A DNA stretch of 64,000 nt from Mariniflexile sp044335535 (GCF_044335535.1 NZ_JBIQVZ010000002.1:496001-560000), one strand, 5' to 3'; counted from the stretch's first letter, positions 43,770 through 54,187 are shown. Notes: generated from the sequence alone by a model not told the origin. Program-made: numbers and translations.

Positions 43770-44384
43770 ATGCCTAAAAAAACACTCCTAGTAAGTTATA
43801 CTCCGCGTATAGGTTCCAATACAAAAAAGCTTGTCGATAGTTTTAAAACATTATCGAACGGTAATACTGAAGTGACAATTTTGGATTTGGCAATTACACC
43901 ACCAGATCTGTTATTGTTTGAAACTCTAAACGTTTTTTTAAAAGCCAATTATTCCGATGAAACATTAACAAATGAAGAAGAAATGTTGCTAAAAAAAAAT
44001 AACACAATGACCGAACAACTCATACTATCAGATTTTATAGTACTAGCTTTCCCGATGTATAATTTTTCGGTTCCAGCCACAGTAAAGGCTTGGTTGGATG
44101 CAGTGATACAAATAGGTAAAACTTTTACAATCAACAGTGAAGGGTTTCAGGGATTATGTTCAGATAAAAAAGCAATGATTCTTATAACAACCGGGTATGA
44201 AGTTGGTGAAGCGGATTTTGCTACACCACTTATCAAAACCGCTTTTGGTTTTATGGGTATTGAGTCTGAAGACGTAGTAATACAGGGTCTCAACCAGTTT
44301 CCTGAAAAAGCAGATAGACTTATTGAAGACGCTATCTTTAGAATAGAAGGCATCTGTAATAGATGGTACCAAAATAGTAATTAA
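43770..44384 (+). CDS. azoR: FMN-dependent NAD(P)H oxidoreductase, azoreductase (AzoR)-like
   Basis: 204 aa flavodoxin-like fold. LVSYTPRIGSNTKKLVDSF holds the FMN phosphate loop, VLAFPMYNFSVPATVKAWLDAV the flavin-ring motif of FMN-dependent NADH azoreductases/quinone reductases, and LITTGYEVGEADFATP the second flavin loop. Likely reduces quinones or nitro/azo compounds. Regulated by the divergent LysR gene. A hairpin terminator follows at 44459. Confidence 0.85.
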   Translation: MPKKTLLVSYTPRIGSNTKKLVDSFKTLSNGNTEVTILDLAITPPDLLLFETLNVFLKANYSDETLTNEEEMLLKKNNTMTEQLILSDFIVLAFPMYNFSVPATVKAWLDAVIQIGKTFTINSEGFQGLCSDKKAMILITTGYEVGEADFATPLIKTAFGFMGIESEDVVIQGLNQFPEKADRLIEDAIFRIEGICNRWYQNSN

Positions 44385-44458
44385 GTAACATTTGCGAAGT
44401 GTGTTTGCATAAGCTATGTTGAATTCAAATCAATTTAAATGATGGTCTAAAAACCAAG

Positions 44459-44490
44459 AAACCGTACAAATCATAGGTTTTGCACGGTTT
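44459..44490 (+). terminator. Hairpin terminator after the azoreductase gene
   Basis: AAACCGT pairs with ACGGTTT and CAAA with TTTG with one A/C mismatch between, a total 11-pair stem over a short loop, followed by TTGAAACTTTTT. 75 bases after the stop codon. Confidence 0.7.
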
Positions 44491-44512
44491 TGAAACTTTT
44501 TACAAGTTTTCT

Positions 44513-44543
44513 TAGTGACCTCGACTGGATTCAAAAGCAGTCT
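44513..44543 (-). other. Possible tRNA 3'-end fragment (attachment-site relic)
   Basis: Read on the minus strand the sequence is GACTG, a T-loop-like stretch with TTTGAAT, CAGTC and then GAGGTCACTA. This resembles a T-arm (GACTG/CAGTC stem) plus the 3' side of an acceptor stem. No 5' half of a tRNA lies beside it. It sits at the boundary between the plus-strand mosaic and the minus-strand block, where integrated elements commonly leave such a fragment. Confidence 0.3.
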
Positions 44544-44952
44544 CACAATTCTCAATGTTTATAAGGGTTTTGAGATATCAATTAATTTGACTAAATCATG
44601 AAAATAAACTTTAAATAAATATTAACCTAATTGTGATTTAATCACTAAATCGGAACACAAAATCCTTTTTAAAGCTTTTATTTTCTCAATACCTTCTCCA
44701 GTTGCAAAAAATGGTTAAAGGGAACCATTGAAAACGGAATTTTTGAGCCACTTAAAAACTCATTTCAGCCTAAGATATAAAAGGATTTCCAATAATTATT
44801 ACTATGCTTATTTATATCCGCTGTAGGTGGCACATCTTGACCGCCTTATCCACCAAGGGACTTCCCTCAAAGGAGTGTGATTATTCCCAAACAAAATGAA
44901 AGTTCATTTCATCTTTCAACATTAAAGATATTTTTAATTTCCCATTGAGTAT

Positions 44953-45399
44953 TTATTTTTCATCCATATTAATTACATAGTTATTTTTCGAAACGTTATA
45001 TGTGAATCTTAATCTCTCGAAAGTGGGCATACCCGAAAAGAGGGATAATTTCCAATTATTGGTGTAACCAAGTGGTTCACTGGGTATACCAAAGCTGTGA
45101 TCAATACGGTTATTAGCGTTCTGATCGTGGATAAATATGCAAGCATAATCACCTAAAGGAAGATCATCAATTTTGACAAAAGCTTTTTTATTATCAATTT
45201 TGATTTCCAGTATTTTGAACGGATCTGAAGGTATTTTGTCTTCTTTCCTGTATAAATATACAAGTAACTGACCCGAATTATCGGCAAATCCGGTTACGTT
45301 AAAGGTTAGCGGGATATGTGTTTCTTTCGTTTGTGCATAAATGCCTAATGACAATAACTGAAATGTAATAACAGTTATAATAATTGAAATTCTGTTCAT
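44953..45399 (-). CDS. Secreted DUF2141 family protein
   Basis: About 148 aa from ATG 45399 (MNRISIIITVITFQLLSLG), with a signal peptide ending near IYAQ; the frame continues to 45495 inside the upstream gene and is rejected. FADNSGQLLVYLYRKEDKIP, IDDLPLGDYACIFIHDQNANN and FGIPSEPLGYTNN are the DUF2141 blocks. Function unknown. Follows the permease gene by 13 nt, last gene in the operon. Confidence 0.87.
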   Translation of the reverse strand: MNRISIIITVITFQLLSLGIYAQTKETHIPLTFNVTGFADNSGQLLVYLYRKEDKIPSDPFKILEIKIDNKKAFVKIDDLPLGDYACIFIHDQNANNRIDHSFGIPSEPLGYTNNWKLSLFSGMPTFERLRFTYNVSKNNYVINMDEK

Positions 45400-45412
45400 G
45401 ATTTTATAATTT

Positions 45413-47783
45413 TTATTCGTACGATAATGCTTTATGTGCAGGTATTTTAATGGCTGATTTTGCTGGAATTCTGCTTGCCAGCCAACCAAAAACAATTGTA
45501 ACTATCAAGGTTATCCAAAAGCCAGAATAGCTGAAAGCATATTGTAAAACGGCTTCTTTTCCTAGCATTAATTCCCCAAAAAAAATGGCCGCGAGCTTAC
45601 TAAGCGGATAAGCGAGAATTAATCCCAGGACCATGCTAAAAACACTAACAATGAACCCTTCATATACAAATAACCTGTAAATTTTTCTGGGTATTGCACC
45701 AATGGCTCTCATTACTCCAATTTCACGGGTGCGTTCCCATATATTTATACCTGTCGCTGATGCCATTCCTACAGCACTGACCAGTAAAACCATAAAAGAA
45801 AGGATAAGAATCGTGGATAATATAATATTTAAATGATCGTAAATAATCTTTACTCTTTCTGCCTGCGACATCACGTAGAGTATATTTAAATTTGATGTTT
45901 TAATGGCTTTTTCAATATTCTTTTTTAAAGCAATTACCTGGTCATAGTCGCCATACTTTGCCACGAACATCAAACTATTTGCATAGTGATTGGGATTAAA
46001 TTGGGAATCATATTGGTTGATATCCATATAAATTTTAGCCTTTTCAAACTGCCGGGCAACACCTACCAGTTTAGCATTTAATATTTCACCATCGATGGTT
46101 ATTGTTACAATACTGCCAACTTCCGGATTTTCATAGAGAGACATGGCTTGTTGGTTCATTACAATTTGTAATTCATTAGGGGAATTAATCCAATGACCTG
46201 TTTCTATAGCTAACCTGAGCATTTTACTTTGGTAAGGAAGCGCTACAATTCCAGCTCCTTTCTCGGTTGAAGCCACTTTCGATTCAATTTCTCCTCGGCC
46301 ACCTACCCACATTTCAACTGTGTCAACATTTTTCAGGGATAGAAAAGGACGTATGGCATCTTCTCTAGGAATGGGCTTGTTTATAACAACTTGAATATCA
46401 TATCTTAATTCACTTTTTAACCCTTGTAATAGGTTCCATAGGGATTGTCTCACATTAAAACCAGTACTGAAGATGGCTACTCCAAGCGACATAGCTAAAA
46501 TAGTCACAATCAATCTCCTGCTGTTTCTTCCAGTGTTTCGGACTGCCAAAAGGAATATGCCAGACAGACGTTTATTTTGCAAAGAATTCCATTTGCTACT
46601 TCGTATATTTTGTTTGATGCCATAATCTGAAAGAGCTTCTTTCACTGTTATTCCAGTTCCTTTTAACAGGATAAAGAACGATAACAAAACTGGTAACAAA
46701 ACACTGGCTAGCATTAGTAAAATAACAACATATAAAGGCACTGAAGTAGTGAGGATATCAAAATTCAGTTTTCCAGCAACAAAATAGGAAAATGCTTTGC
46801 CGGTTGTGATTGCCAAGGGAACTCCTATAATGCCAGCAATTAATCCCATAAGTACAAGCATGATCAAATAAATCTGAAATATTTTGTACTGTGAGGATCC
46901 TATAGATTTTAAAATACCTATTTGCTTGATTTGACTTGCCATAATGGCCCGAATTAACTGTGAAACTAACACTGCTTCCCATGATAAATGCCAGTAACCC
47001 GATAGTTCCTATTAGAAACAATAGCGTATTTAATTGCCATTGATGTGGATGTTCATTAAATTTTGGAATATCCATTGAATTTACTGTTATCCCTTCTTTC
47101 TTCAGTTTTTTAATCAATATTTCGGCTACCTTTTTTACATCACTGGCAGAATTTACATTGTTTAGACGGGCAATTAATCGGTGATTGTTGGGTAACCCGG
47201 TAAGTTGCGAATATGTTTTTTTATCCGTATAACCATAAATAAAGGCATCCTGCGTTGCTGGAGCCTGTGCTGGGTCGTAGCAAATTCCACTAATGGGGAT
47301 ATGCAAATTTCTGTTTTCTATACGGACATTTGGTTTTGAGTTTATACGTATATCCGAAACAAGCTTTCCATCCCGTTCAATGAGTATGGTTCCAGGTAAA
47401 GGGACTTTCTCTCCTTCATATGGGAATACTTTAGCTAATTCAAATTTGTTGAAATCTTCTATGCCGTAAAGCCAAAGGGGAACCCATACATCAGGATAAA
47501 TTTCAATTCTTTGCATGGAATAATCACGTAGTTCTGCAGTTTCGACTTCTGGTAGAGATATAAACCCAGTTAGGCTTAAACGATCGAAATCTTTGGAATG
47601 AAATATAACTTGCGCTGGATGCGTACTCTGATAATTGGTATTTAAGTCTTTGGTTAGTATGGAGTATGAAACCAATACCGTTCCAACTCCCCAAATACCA
47701 AGAAAAAGAGCAAAAACAACCAATAATGTACGTTTCGGATTGATGGTCAGTTCCCGAAATGCTTTTTTAAACTTCATGTTCAT
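45413..47783 (-). pseudogene. FtsX/MacB-type ABC permease broken by a single-base frameshift
   Basis: One permease of about 790 aa is split over two frames. The 5' part (47783 down to about 46980) starts MNMKFKKAFRELTINPKRTLL and stays homologous up to LLAFIMGS; it then leaves frame. The 3' part resumes with VLVSQLIRAIMASQIKQIGILKSIGSS and ends near 45413 with the second FtsX domain (IGVMRAIGAIPRKIY). An extra base around 46974-46981 accounts for the shift. The protein would be a two-domain FtsX-like permease with large periplasmic loops. A sequencing error or a real mutation cannot be told apart from the sequence. Confidence 0.8.
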
Positions 47784-48481
47784 ACGTATTTATTTTTATG
47801 GTTTTCAGCTATTATTGAACCATCGGAAATTGTAATGGTGCGATGGTATTTCTGTACACTTTCTTTTTCGTGTGTAACCACAATTACCGTTTTACCCGAT
47901 GAGGCCAATGAACTAAAAAGTGTATTGATAGAGTTTGTTGTTTTGCTGTCTAGGTTACCTGTAGGTTCGTCAGCAACTATTATGGAAGGATTATTGGCCA
48001 GGGCTCTTGCAATAGCTGCCCGTTGCTGTTCGCCTCCTGATAATGTTGCTGGCATTTTGTCTATTTGTTCAAGAATTCCAACTTGTTCAAGTAATTGAGC
48101 AGTTCTATTTAACCTTTCTTTTTTGGGAATGGTATTGACAAACTCCATGGCCAACATCAGGTTTTCACCTATTGTAAGTGTTGGAATCAACTGAAAAAAT
48201 TGAAATACAATGCCAATGTTAATGCCACGCCATTGAGCTAGTTTGCTTTCATTTAAGTGGTTGATATTTATACCGTTTACCTGAATCGTCCCCTGAGTCG
48301 GTCGGTCAATTCCTGTGAGCATGTTGAGCAACGTGGATTTTCCGCTACCCGATTTGCCAGTAATCGCCAGAAATTCACCTTCAACAATGTTTAGATCAAT
48401 GTGTTTTAATGCAGTAAAATATCTTTCTTTTAAGTTGAACTCTTTCGATACATTTTGTAAAGTAATAATAGGTTTTCCCAT
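47780..48481 (-). CDS. ABC transporter ATP-binding protein (LolD/MacB type)
   Basis: About 233 aa from ATG 48481 (MGKPIITLQNVSKEF). Walker A GKSGSGKST, Q-loop FQFFQLIPTLT, signature LSGGEQQRAAIARAL and Walker B IIVADEPTG are all intact. Overlaps the start of the permease gene by 4 bp. The partner permease is frameshifted, so the exporter is likely inactive unless the shift is bypassed. Confidence 0.93.
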   Translation of the reverse strand: MGKPIITLQNVSKEFNLKERYFTALKHIDLNIVEGEFLAITGKSGSGKSTLLNMLTGIDRPTQGTIQVNGININHLNESKLAQWRGINIGIVFQFFQLIPTLTIGENLMLAMEFVNTIPKKERLNRTAQLLEQVGILEQIDKMPATLSGGEQQRAAIARALANNPSIIVADEPTGNLDSKTTNSINTLFSSLASSGKTVIVVTHEKESVQKYHRTITISDGSIIAENHKNKYV

Positions 48482-48683
48482 CTGTGTGATTTTTTTGTCT
48501 AGCTTCAAGATAAGTAAATTTCAAATTGAAATGGTTTCTTAAAATTTCAGCCAAAGTCTATTGTAGTAAAAATTAGTACAAAGAAAATGGGTATGCTTTT
48601 CCTATATTATACTTTTATTGCGAATCACTTAACAATTCTTGCTATTTTGAAATGTCTGATAAAAGCGGAGCTTCTCACAGACA

Positions 48684-49604
48684 TTATGCAGGAACGATTG
48701 GCATCAGGATTTCATAGGTGTTTTTGTTGAAAGGAATTTTAGAGGGATTATTGATAGGGATCATCATTGCCATTTCATTTATAACCTTGTACCCTGCTTC
48801 AGGAAGCCATTGGTGGGCAACGTAAATCATGACTCTTATAATATTATCGATATCACCGTTGCAAATAAATTTAGAATATTTTCGGGGAGGTATTTCAAGA
48901 TAGTGCATAGGTTTTGTTACCAAATCTTTATACTTAACAGGAATACAAACAAGAAAGCGGCACTTATCTAGGGGAGTGAAAAGAGGAAAATCATTTAACA
49001 TGCCAAAAGGGTACTGCCCCTCTTCTATTTGGTCATGTGCTGTTGCCCAGCGTGTCATATTTTTAAAACCATCGGTAAGCTTTTCCAAAGAAACCATATA
49101 GGTTTGAAATGTTATGAGTTTTTGTTCCGGAAGCTTTAAAATTTCAACATCGGGATAATCATTTTCATTGGAATGATTTGGTGTTTGACCATTATCACTT
49201 GCCTGAATAATTTTATGGATAAAAGAATTCAAATTTCTTTTTTGTATGATGGTTAATTTCTCAGATTGCTCACTGGTTTTGAATTTCTGTGGACTTATGG
49301 AATAAAACGCTTTAAATGCCCTGGAAAAAGATTCCAACGATTGATAGCCCACTTCCATGGCAATATTTAAAATGGGTCTTTCAGGATTTAAAATAATGGT
49401 ATGTGCAGCAGATTCCATCCGCAAACGAGTAATATATTTGTTGGGAGTTTCACCAGTAACCGATTTAAATACTCGGAGAAAATGATAAGGTGAATAGTGT
49501 CCAGTGGCTGCCAGTTTTTCCAACTTAAGCTCCTGATCCAAATGTTGCCAAATGTACATGACTACCTTATCGATTCTTTCCAATTCCACTTTTCGGTTGT
49601 TCAC
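48684..49604 (-). CDS. AraC family regulator with GyrI-like effector domain
   Basis: 306 aa. N-terminal AraC helix-turn-helix pair: LKLEKLAATGHYSPYHFLRVFK and ILNIAMEVGYQSLESFSRAFKAFYSISPQKF. The C-terminal half has LPEQKLITFQTYMVSLEKL and YLEIPPRKYSKFICNG, a GyrI-like/BmrR-type small-molecule-binding domain. It is upstream of the ABC export genes on the same strand, suggesting drug-responsive control. Confidence 0.92.
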   Translation of the reverse strand: MNNRKVELERIDKVVMYIWQHLDQELKLEKLAATGHYSPYHFLRVFKSVTGETPNKYITRLRMESAAHTIILNPERPILNIAMEVGYQSLESFSRAFKAFYSISPQKFKTSEQSEKLTIIQKRNLNSFIHKIIQASDNGQTPNHSNENDYPDVEILKLPEQKLITFQTYMVSLEKLTDGFKNMTRWATAHDQIEEGQYPFGMLNDFPLFTPLDKCRFLVCIPVKYKDLVTKPMHYLEIPPRKYSKFICNGDIDNIIRVMIYVAHQWLPEAGYKVINEMAMMIPINNPSKIPFNKNTYEILMPIVPA

Positions 49605-50154
49605 TTTTTCTTTACAATTAATGGTTAAAAAATAAAACTATGAAGTTGTGTTAAAATTTTAATTTCATTAAATACTAAAATTTTCTTCATCTATAAAGTT
49701 TTTCAATTATTGCTTATTTGTTACAAATATTTGTTTGGTTTATTTAGTAAAGCTTTTTTATACTTGCAGGTAACAATTCCTTTTAGCTATTAATGTGACT
49801 ACATTTTCATTATGGCAACTAAAGTAATAAATCTTTCTCCTTCACAAATGTTTTTGTAGCTACATGTGCATATATCAATAGTCTTAGTTGAATTATGTTC
49901 CAATAGCATTCAAATTTACCGCATGAGAATGGCTTAGTCTGTGGTATGCAATCATCAACAAAACATCTACATCTTGGATTTGATATAAAGAATTTAGATT
50001 ATAAAATTAATGGTGCTACTATTAAAGACGAAGGAAAAAAAAATGAAGGAAATTTATTTGATGAATTAGACAATATCTGATGAAAGCTATGGATAATATA
50101 AGAAAAACTGAGTTAAAAAAATAAGCCTTTTAAACTAATCTTGAATTTGAGCTA
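49605..50154. other. 550-bp intergenic region with a tiny open frame
   Basis: Mostly AT-rich. The only frame worth noting is 49946-50080 (plus), entered separately. I see no homology to a transposase or RNA gene. Confidence 0.6.
49946..50080 (+). CDS. Small hypothetical ORF (44 aa), possibly a gene remnant
   Basis: A 44-codon frame starting MQSSTKHLHLGFDIKNLDYK and ending NLFDELDNI. No recognisable family; a charged, Lys/Asp-rich end. Either a small gene or the tail of a decayed one. There is little to support expression. Confidence 0.2.
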   Translation: MQSSTKHLHLGFDIKNLDYKINGATIKDEGKKNEGNLFDELDNI

Positions 50155-51357
50155 CTAGCCTTTTATTCTCTTCGAATAAAAAACAGGACTGCTAACAATT
50201 TTATTACCATACATAGCATCTAGTCCCATCTGCACACAAATAGCAGTATTGGCTCCCGTTGTAACATTGGAAATTGGTTTTTTATTAAAATTAATGTTAT
50301 CCCTAAAATCAATTAAGGCTTGTTCACTAGGTTCTTTATGTACTATTTCAATAGGAATCCCCAAACCTTGTTTCCATTTTATGGTCGCTCCAGAAACGCC
50401 ATCCAAAGTGCCCATTTCTTTTTTATTACCCCTTTCTGGGTAAAACCATGCCTTAGCATAATCTAATATGATAGTACCCTTATCACCAATTACTTTTATT
50501 TTATAGCCATCTTTAGCATTGCTTGTCAGACAAGTAAATGTTGCTTTTACGCCACTTGGATAATTGTAAATCAAGTGAATGTTGTCATAGGTTTCTCGGC
50601 CATCTTTCCAATAATCAATGCCACCGGTTCCCATAACTTGATTTGGCATTTCTCCTAATACCCAGTTTACAAAATCTATTTGGTGCGAACAAAGTTCGGC
50701 TACCAAACCACCTGAAAATTCACGATACATTCGCCAATTAATAGCTCTTTCCAGCTCTGGTTTCGGAACCGGACGTCTCCAATTTCCATTGCGGTTCCAT
50801 TGGCATTCAAAAGCGGTTATTTTTCCTATTTTTCCATTTTTAATAAGTTCAACCACATGGGAATATAATCTGGAACTATGGTATTGATGACCTGTTTGAA
50901 ATATTGTGTTGGATTGGTTGGCTTTTTCTACCAGATTTTGAATACCATCATAGCCCTTTGCCATTGCTTTTTCACAATAAACATGTTTACCGGCATCTAG
51001 CGCGTCTATGGCTATTTGTAAATGTGTGCTAAATGGTGTAGATACCAATATGGCATCAACATCTTTATCATCTAATAATTTACGATAATCATTGTATCCT
51101 TTTGCTTTACCGTTTATTGCTTTTAAACCATTTTCCAATCTAAAAGGTAAAACATCGGAACAAGCAATTACATTAAAGTTTTTAATTTTATTGATATTCA
51201 ATATCATTCCTGTACCCCTGTCTCCAGAACCTATAACACCTAAGTTTAAAGTTTCGTTGGCATTTTTGAAATCAAGCATATTGCCCATTGCCAATGCAGA
51301 TGTTCCTATAGCTGCCGATGCTATGGAGCCTTTTATTATAAATTCTCTTCTTTTCAT
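50155..51357 (-). CDS. Tat-exported Gfo/Idh/MocA family oxidoreductase
   Basis: 400 aa. The Tat leader is MKRREFIIKGSIASAAIG. The NAD(P)-binding start is LNLGVIGSGDRGTGMI, followed by VSTPFSTHLQIAIDALDAGKHVYCEKAMA, typical of the family, and HQYHSSRLYSHVVELI. Exported members in Bacteroidota include GH109-like glycosidases that use NAD+ redox chemistry. Co-directional with the next Gfo/Idh gene (53-nt gap). Confidence 0.9.
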   Translation of the reverse strand: MKRREFIIKGSIASAAIGTSALAMGNMLDFKNANETLNLGVIGSGDRGTGMILNINKIKNFNVIACSDVLPFRLENGLKAINGKAKGYNDYRKLLDDKDVDAILVSTPFSTHLQIAIDALDAGKHVYCEKAMAKGYDGIQNLVEKANQSNTIFQTGHQYHSSRLYSHVVELIKNGKIGKITAFECQWNRNGNWRRPVPKPELERAINWRMYREFSGGLVAELCSHQIDFVNWVLGEMPNQVMGTGGIDYWKDGRETYDNIHLIYNYPSGVKATFTCLTSNAKDGYKIKVIGDKGTIILDYAKAWFYPERGNKKEMGTLDGVSGATIKWKQGLGIPIEIVHKEPSEQALIDFRDNINFNKKPISNVTTGANTAICVQMGLDAMYGNKIVSSPVFYSKRIKG

Positions 51358-51409
51358 GTATTTTTTTTATGATTGAAGCTTTTCAAAATTCGATGGATAA
51401 TTATTGATT

Positions 51410-52756
51410 TTAAACAGGTTTAATCTCCCAACCTGGTTCATAAGTTCTTGACCATAATTTCATGGCTTCCCTGTCAAAAATACGTCCTGTTTTTTCATCG
51501 ACTTCAAAGGAATTATCAATTCTTGATGCGATGTTGGCATAGTGGGTCAACATTTGGCTAATGGCCCCTTCTTCTATAGGGGATTTTAGTTCAGTCTTCC
51601 CTCGGATAGCATCAAAAAAGTTGACTGCATGACGTGTTGACAAATCACCGCCGCCACCTAAAGCAACGCCTCCTTCGGCTACTTCTGAAATGTTCTCTTT
51701 TATCAGTTTCCCTTTTAAATCATATAATTTATATCCTAAACGGTCTATATAAACAGAGCCTTTAGACCCATAAATAATGGTTCCTCTACCTAATCCAAAC
51801 TTATCATAACCGTTTCGGCTTTGTCCGTCCCATTGTATGGTTTTATTATTAGAAAACCTAAACGTTGCTTCCATGGTATCGTACATGTCCCATCCATCAT
51901 CCTTATATTGGAATTTGCCTGAATAAACATCAACATGTAATGGATATTTCACATCCAAAGCCCAACGGGCAATATCCAATTCATGGGTAGCATTATTACC
52001 CATTTCAGCTGTTCCATAATCCCATCCATACCAATGCCAGTTATAATCCCAAGTATTATCGGTATATTCTCTTCTAGGGGCTGGACCTTGAAACAATTCC
52101 CAATCCAAGCCTTCAGGTGGAGCTGCCTTTTTCTGAAGAGGAACATCGCCCCTGGAATTTTGGTAAAAAGCTACCGCCCTATAAGCATCACCTATGATAC
52201 CATTATGAATCTCATTTATGATTTCAATGGATTCTAAAGAGGATCGTTGTTGGTTTCCCATTTGGACTATTTTATTATATTTCTTTTGATAGGCAACCAA
52301 CAATTCGCCTTCTTCTGGATTATGGCTGCATGATTTTTCTAGATACACATGTTTATCTGCCTGCATAGCCATACAAGCACCTGGTGCATGCCAATGATCT
52401 GGTGTTGCCATAAAAATGGCATCCACCTTTTTATCATTCATTATGTTCCTGATATCATTTTCCAGTATAGGTTTATTTTGAATAACTTTTGAAAATGCCA
52501 TAGCAGCTTTTTCACGTTGGCTTTTCATGACATCACACAAATATATGAGCTCAACGTTGTTTTTCTTGTCTGCTATAGCCTCTATATAAGCCCCATAGCG
52601 TCTTCCCAATCCTTGAATGGCTATGTGTATTCTGTCGTTTGACCCTATGATTTTTGAATAACTTTTGGCTGACATGGCATTTATACTATTGCTTAAGGCC
52701 ATTCCTACAGTCCCCACTGCTGCTTTTTTTATAAAATCTCTTCGGTTTGAACTCAT
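51410..52756 (-). CDS. Tat-exported Gfo/Idh/MocA family oxidoreductase (second)
   Basis: 448 aa. Tat leader MSSNRRDFIKKAAVGTVGMA. HIAIQGLGRRYGAYIEAI is the cofactor loop, then ATPDHWHAPGACMAMQADKHVYLEKSCSHNPEEG and QMGNQQRSS, the usual family stretches for the longer, secreted type. The C-terminal half has WHWYGWDYGTAEMGNNATHELDIARW. Likely acts on a periplasmic sugar or glycoside within the adjacent degradation cluster. Confidence 0.9.
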   Translation of the reverse strand: MSSNRRDFIKKAAVGTVGMALSNSINAMSAKSYSKIIGSNDRIHIAIQGLGRRYGAYIEAIADKKNNVELIYLCDVMKSQREKAAMAFSKVIQNKPILENDIRNIMNDKKVDAIFMATPDHWHAPGACMAMQADKHVYLEKSCSHNPEEGELLVAYQKKYNKIVQMGNQQRSSLESIEIINEIHNGIIGDAYRAVAFYQNSRGDVPLQKKAAPPEGLDWELFQGPAPRREYTDNTWDYNWHWYGWDYGTAEMGNNATHELDIARWALDVKYPLHVDVYSGKFQYKDDGWDMYDTMEATFRFSNNKTIQWDGQSRNGYDKFGLGRGTIIYGSKGSVYIDRLGYKLYDLKGKLIKENISEVAEGGVALGGGGDLSTRHAVNFFDAIRGKTELKSPIEEGAISQMLTHYANIASRIDNSFEVDEKTGRIFDREAMKLWSRTYEPGWEIKPV

Positions 52757-52774
52757 TATACCTAGTTTTTAAGG

Positions 52775-54187
52775 TTATTGGTTTGGATCTAATTTGCGAA
52801 TTTTAATACTCTTGAAGTGGACCTCATTGCCATGGTCCTGCAAAAGGATGTGTCCGGATTGCCAACTGCCGAATCCGTCCCAATGGGCATATTTGCTTCG
52901 GGCTACCAGGGCATAGAAAGCTTGTGTTCCACGTTCGTACTGCAATACTTTTCGGTGGTTCAGCCAATGCTCCACATGAGCGCCCACAAAATCGATTGTC
53001 TCTAGGTTGTTGCCTTTCAGCCATTCTTCATGGCGGGTGCCACTGACAACGATACGGGCATGGTTCCATTCACCGGGCTTATTGACGATCTTATTTTTAT
53101 TGGCCGGGATCAGGTCATACAGCGAAGAAACTGTCCGATTACCGTCTGTCCCCAGCTTGGCATCGGGGTGCCGCTCATCATCCAGTACCTGATATTCCAG
53201 TCCGATGGCTGATTCTTTGGATCCATATTTTTCGGTAATAAAGTATTTAATCCCGCTATTGGCACCTTCTGTGATTTTGAAATCCAATTGAACTTCAAAG
53301 GTGGAATATTCGTCCTCAGTCACGATATCTCCACCATTCTGGGATTGACCACCGTTCCCTTCTTCCACAATCAGTTCACCGTTTTCCACTTTCCAACCTC
53401 TTGTAGGAAAACCGGCTTTACCGGAACCACGCCAACCATTGGTTGTTTTTCCATCAAATAACAATTGCCAACCTTGGGCGCGTTCTTCCGGAGAAAGATT
53501 ATTCGGTATCAGATTTACCACGGGAACCATTGTCCATGGGCTTTGTATCAGATCACCAGTTTGTATACGAATATTTTTCCATCGAATTTGCTTGCCAATA
53601 TGTGATGGATCGTTCACGGCATGTACTTGCAGTGCTATAAACCCTTCGTGGGTCATGTCATCAACCAAATCGGCACAGGGGATTCCATTGACCCAGGTGC
53701 GAATCGAATTACCGATGGCCTCAATACGGTAATGATTCCATTGTCCGTTACGGAAGGCAGCCCTTCCTTTAGGATTCATATCCAATGGATACAGCCAGCC
53801 CCGGCGTGCCTCGTCATAAATACCACCGCTCCAAGCACGAGCAGAAGGATCAACTTCGCATTGATACCCATGAACACGGCCATTCATATAATCAGGTGTG
53901 CTTTCACTTCGGATTTGGATTCCTGAGTTCATATCGCTGTCGACCAACAGATCCAGCTCCAAGATGAAATCACCGTAGCTTTTATCAGTCACTAAAAATG
54001 AATTGGGGGTGTCAGCCACCGTCGTCCCCACGATCTCGCCATTTTCTACTGTATACTTTGCTTTGCCGTTGAGCTGTTTCCAGCCGCTCAGGTCTTTGCC
54101 ATTGAAAAGGTCTGTCCAGTTTTTTTCCTGGGCTCGCACAGTAAAAAGGCAAAGCCCAAACATTACTACCATTGTTAGTTTTTTCAT
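52775..54187 (-). CDS. Secreted double-DUF1080 (3-keto-disaccharide hydrolase-type) protein
   Basis: 470 aa from ATG 54187 (MKKLTMVVMFGLCLFTVRAQ), a clear signal peptide; the frame also allows a start at 54229. Two DUF1080 jelly-roll domains follow: WTDLFNGKDLSGWKQLNGK with DMNSGIQIRSE in the first, and WQLLFDGKTTNGWRGSGKAG with GANSGIKYFITEKYG in the second. DUF1080 proteins occur with Gfo/Idh enzymes in 3-keto-glycoside breakdown, matching the neighbours. The gene is clearly richer in G+C than the genes on both sides. Confidence 0.9.
   Translation of the reverse strand: MKKLTMVVMFGLCLFTVRAQEKNWTDLFNGKDLSGWKQLNGKAKYTVENGEIVGTTVADTPNSFLVTDKSYGDFILELDLLVDSDMNSGIQIRSESTPDYMNGRVHGYQCEVDPSARAWSGGIYDEARRGWLYPLDMNPKGRAAFRNGQWNHYRIEAIGNSIRTWVNGIPCADLVDDMTHEGFIALQVHAVNDPSHIGKQIRWKNIRIQTGDLIQSPWTMVPVVNLIPNNLSPEERAQGWQLLFDGKTTNGWRGSGKAGFPTRGWKVENGELIVEEGNGGQSQNGGDIVTEDEYSTFEVQLDFKITEGANSGIKYFITEKYGSKESAIGLEYQVLDDERHPDAKLGTDGNRTVSSLYDLIPANKNKIVNKPGEWNHARIVVSGTRHEEWLKGNNLETIDFVGAHVEHWLNHRKVLQYERGTQAFYALVARSKYAHWDGFGSWQSGHILLQDHGNEVHFKSIKIRKLDPNQ

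Larger units (their letters stand above)
44385..44952. other. 568-bp intergenic region between convergent genes
   Basis: No coding sequence seen. Contains a hairpin after azoR (44459-44490) and, just beyond it, a string that looks like the 3' end of a minus-strand tRNA gene (44513-44543), described separately. The rest is AT-rich without obvious repeats. Confidence 0.65.

Noticed and set aside
53007..53967. Several plus-strand frames opposite the double-DUF1080 gene
   Set aside because: They arise because this gene is GC-richer and stops are rarer; none shows a protein family.
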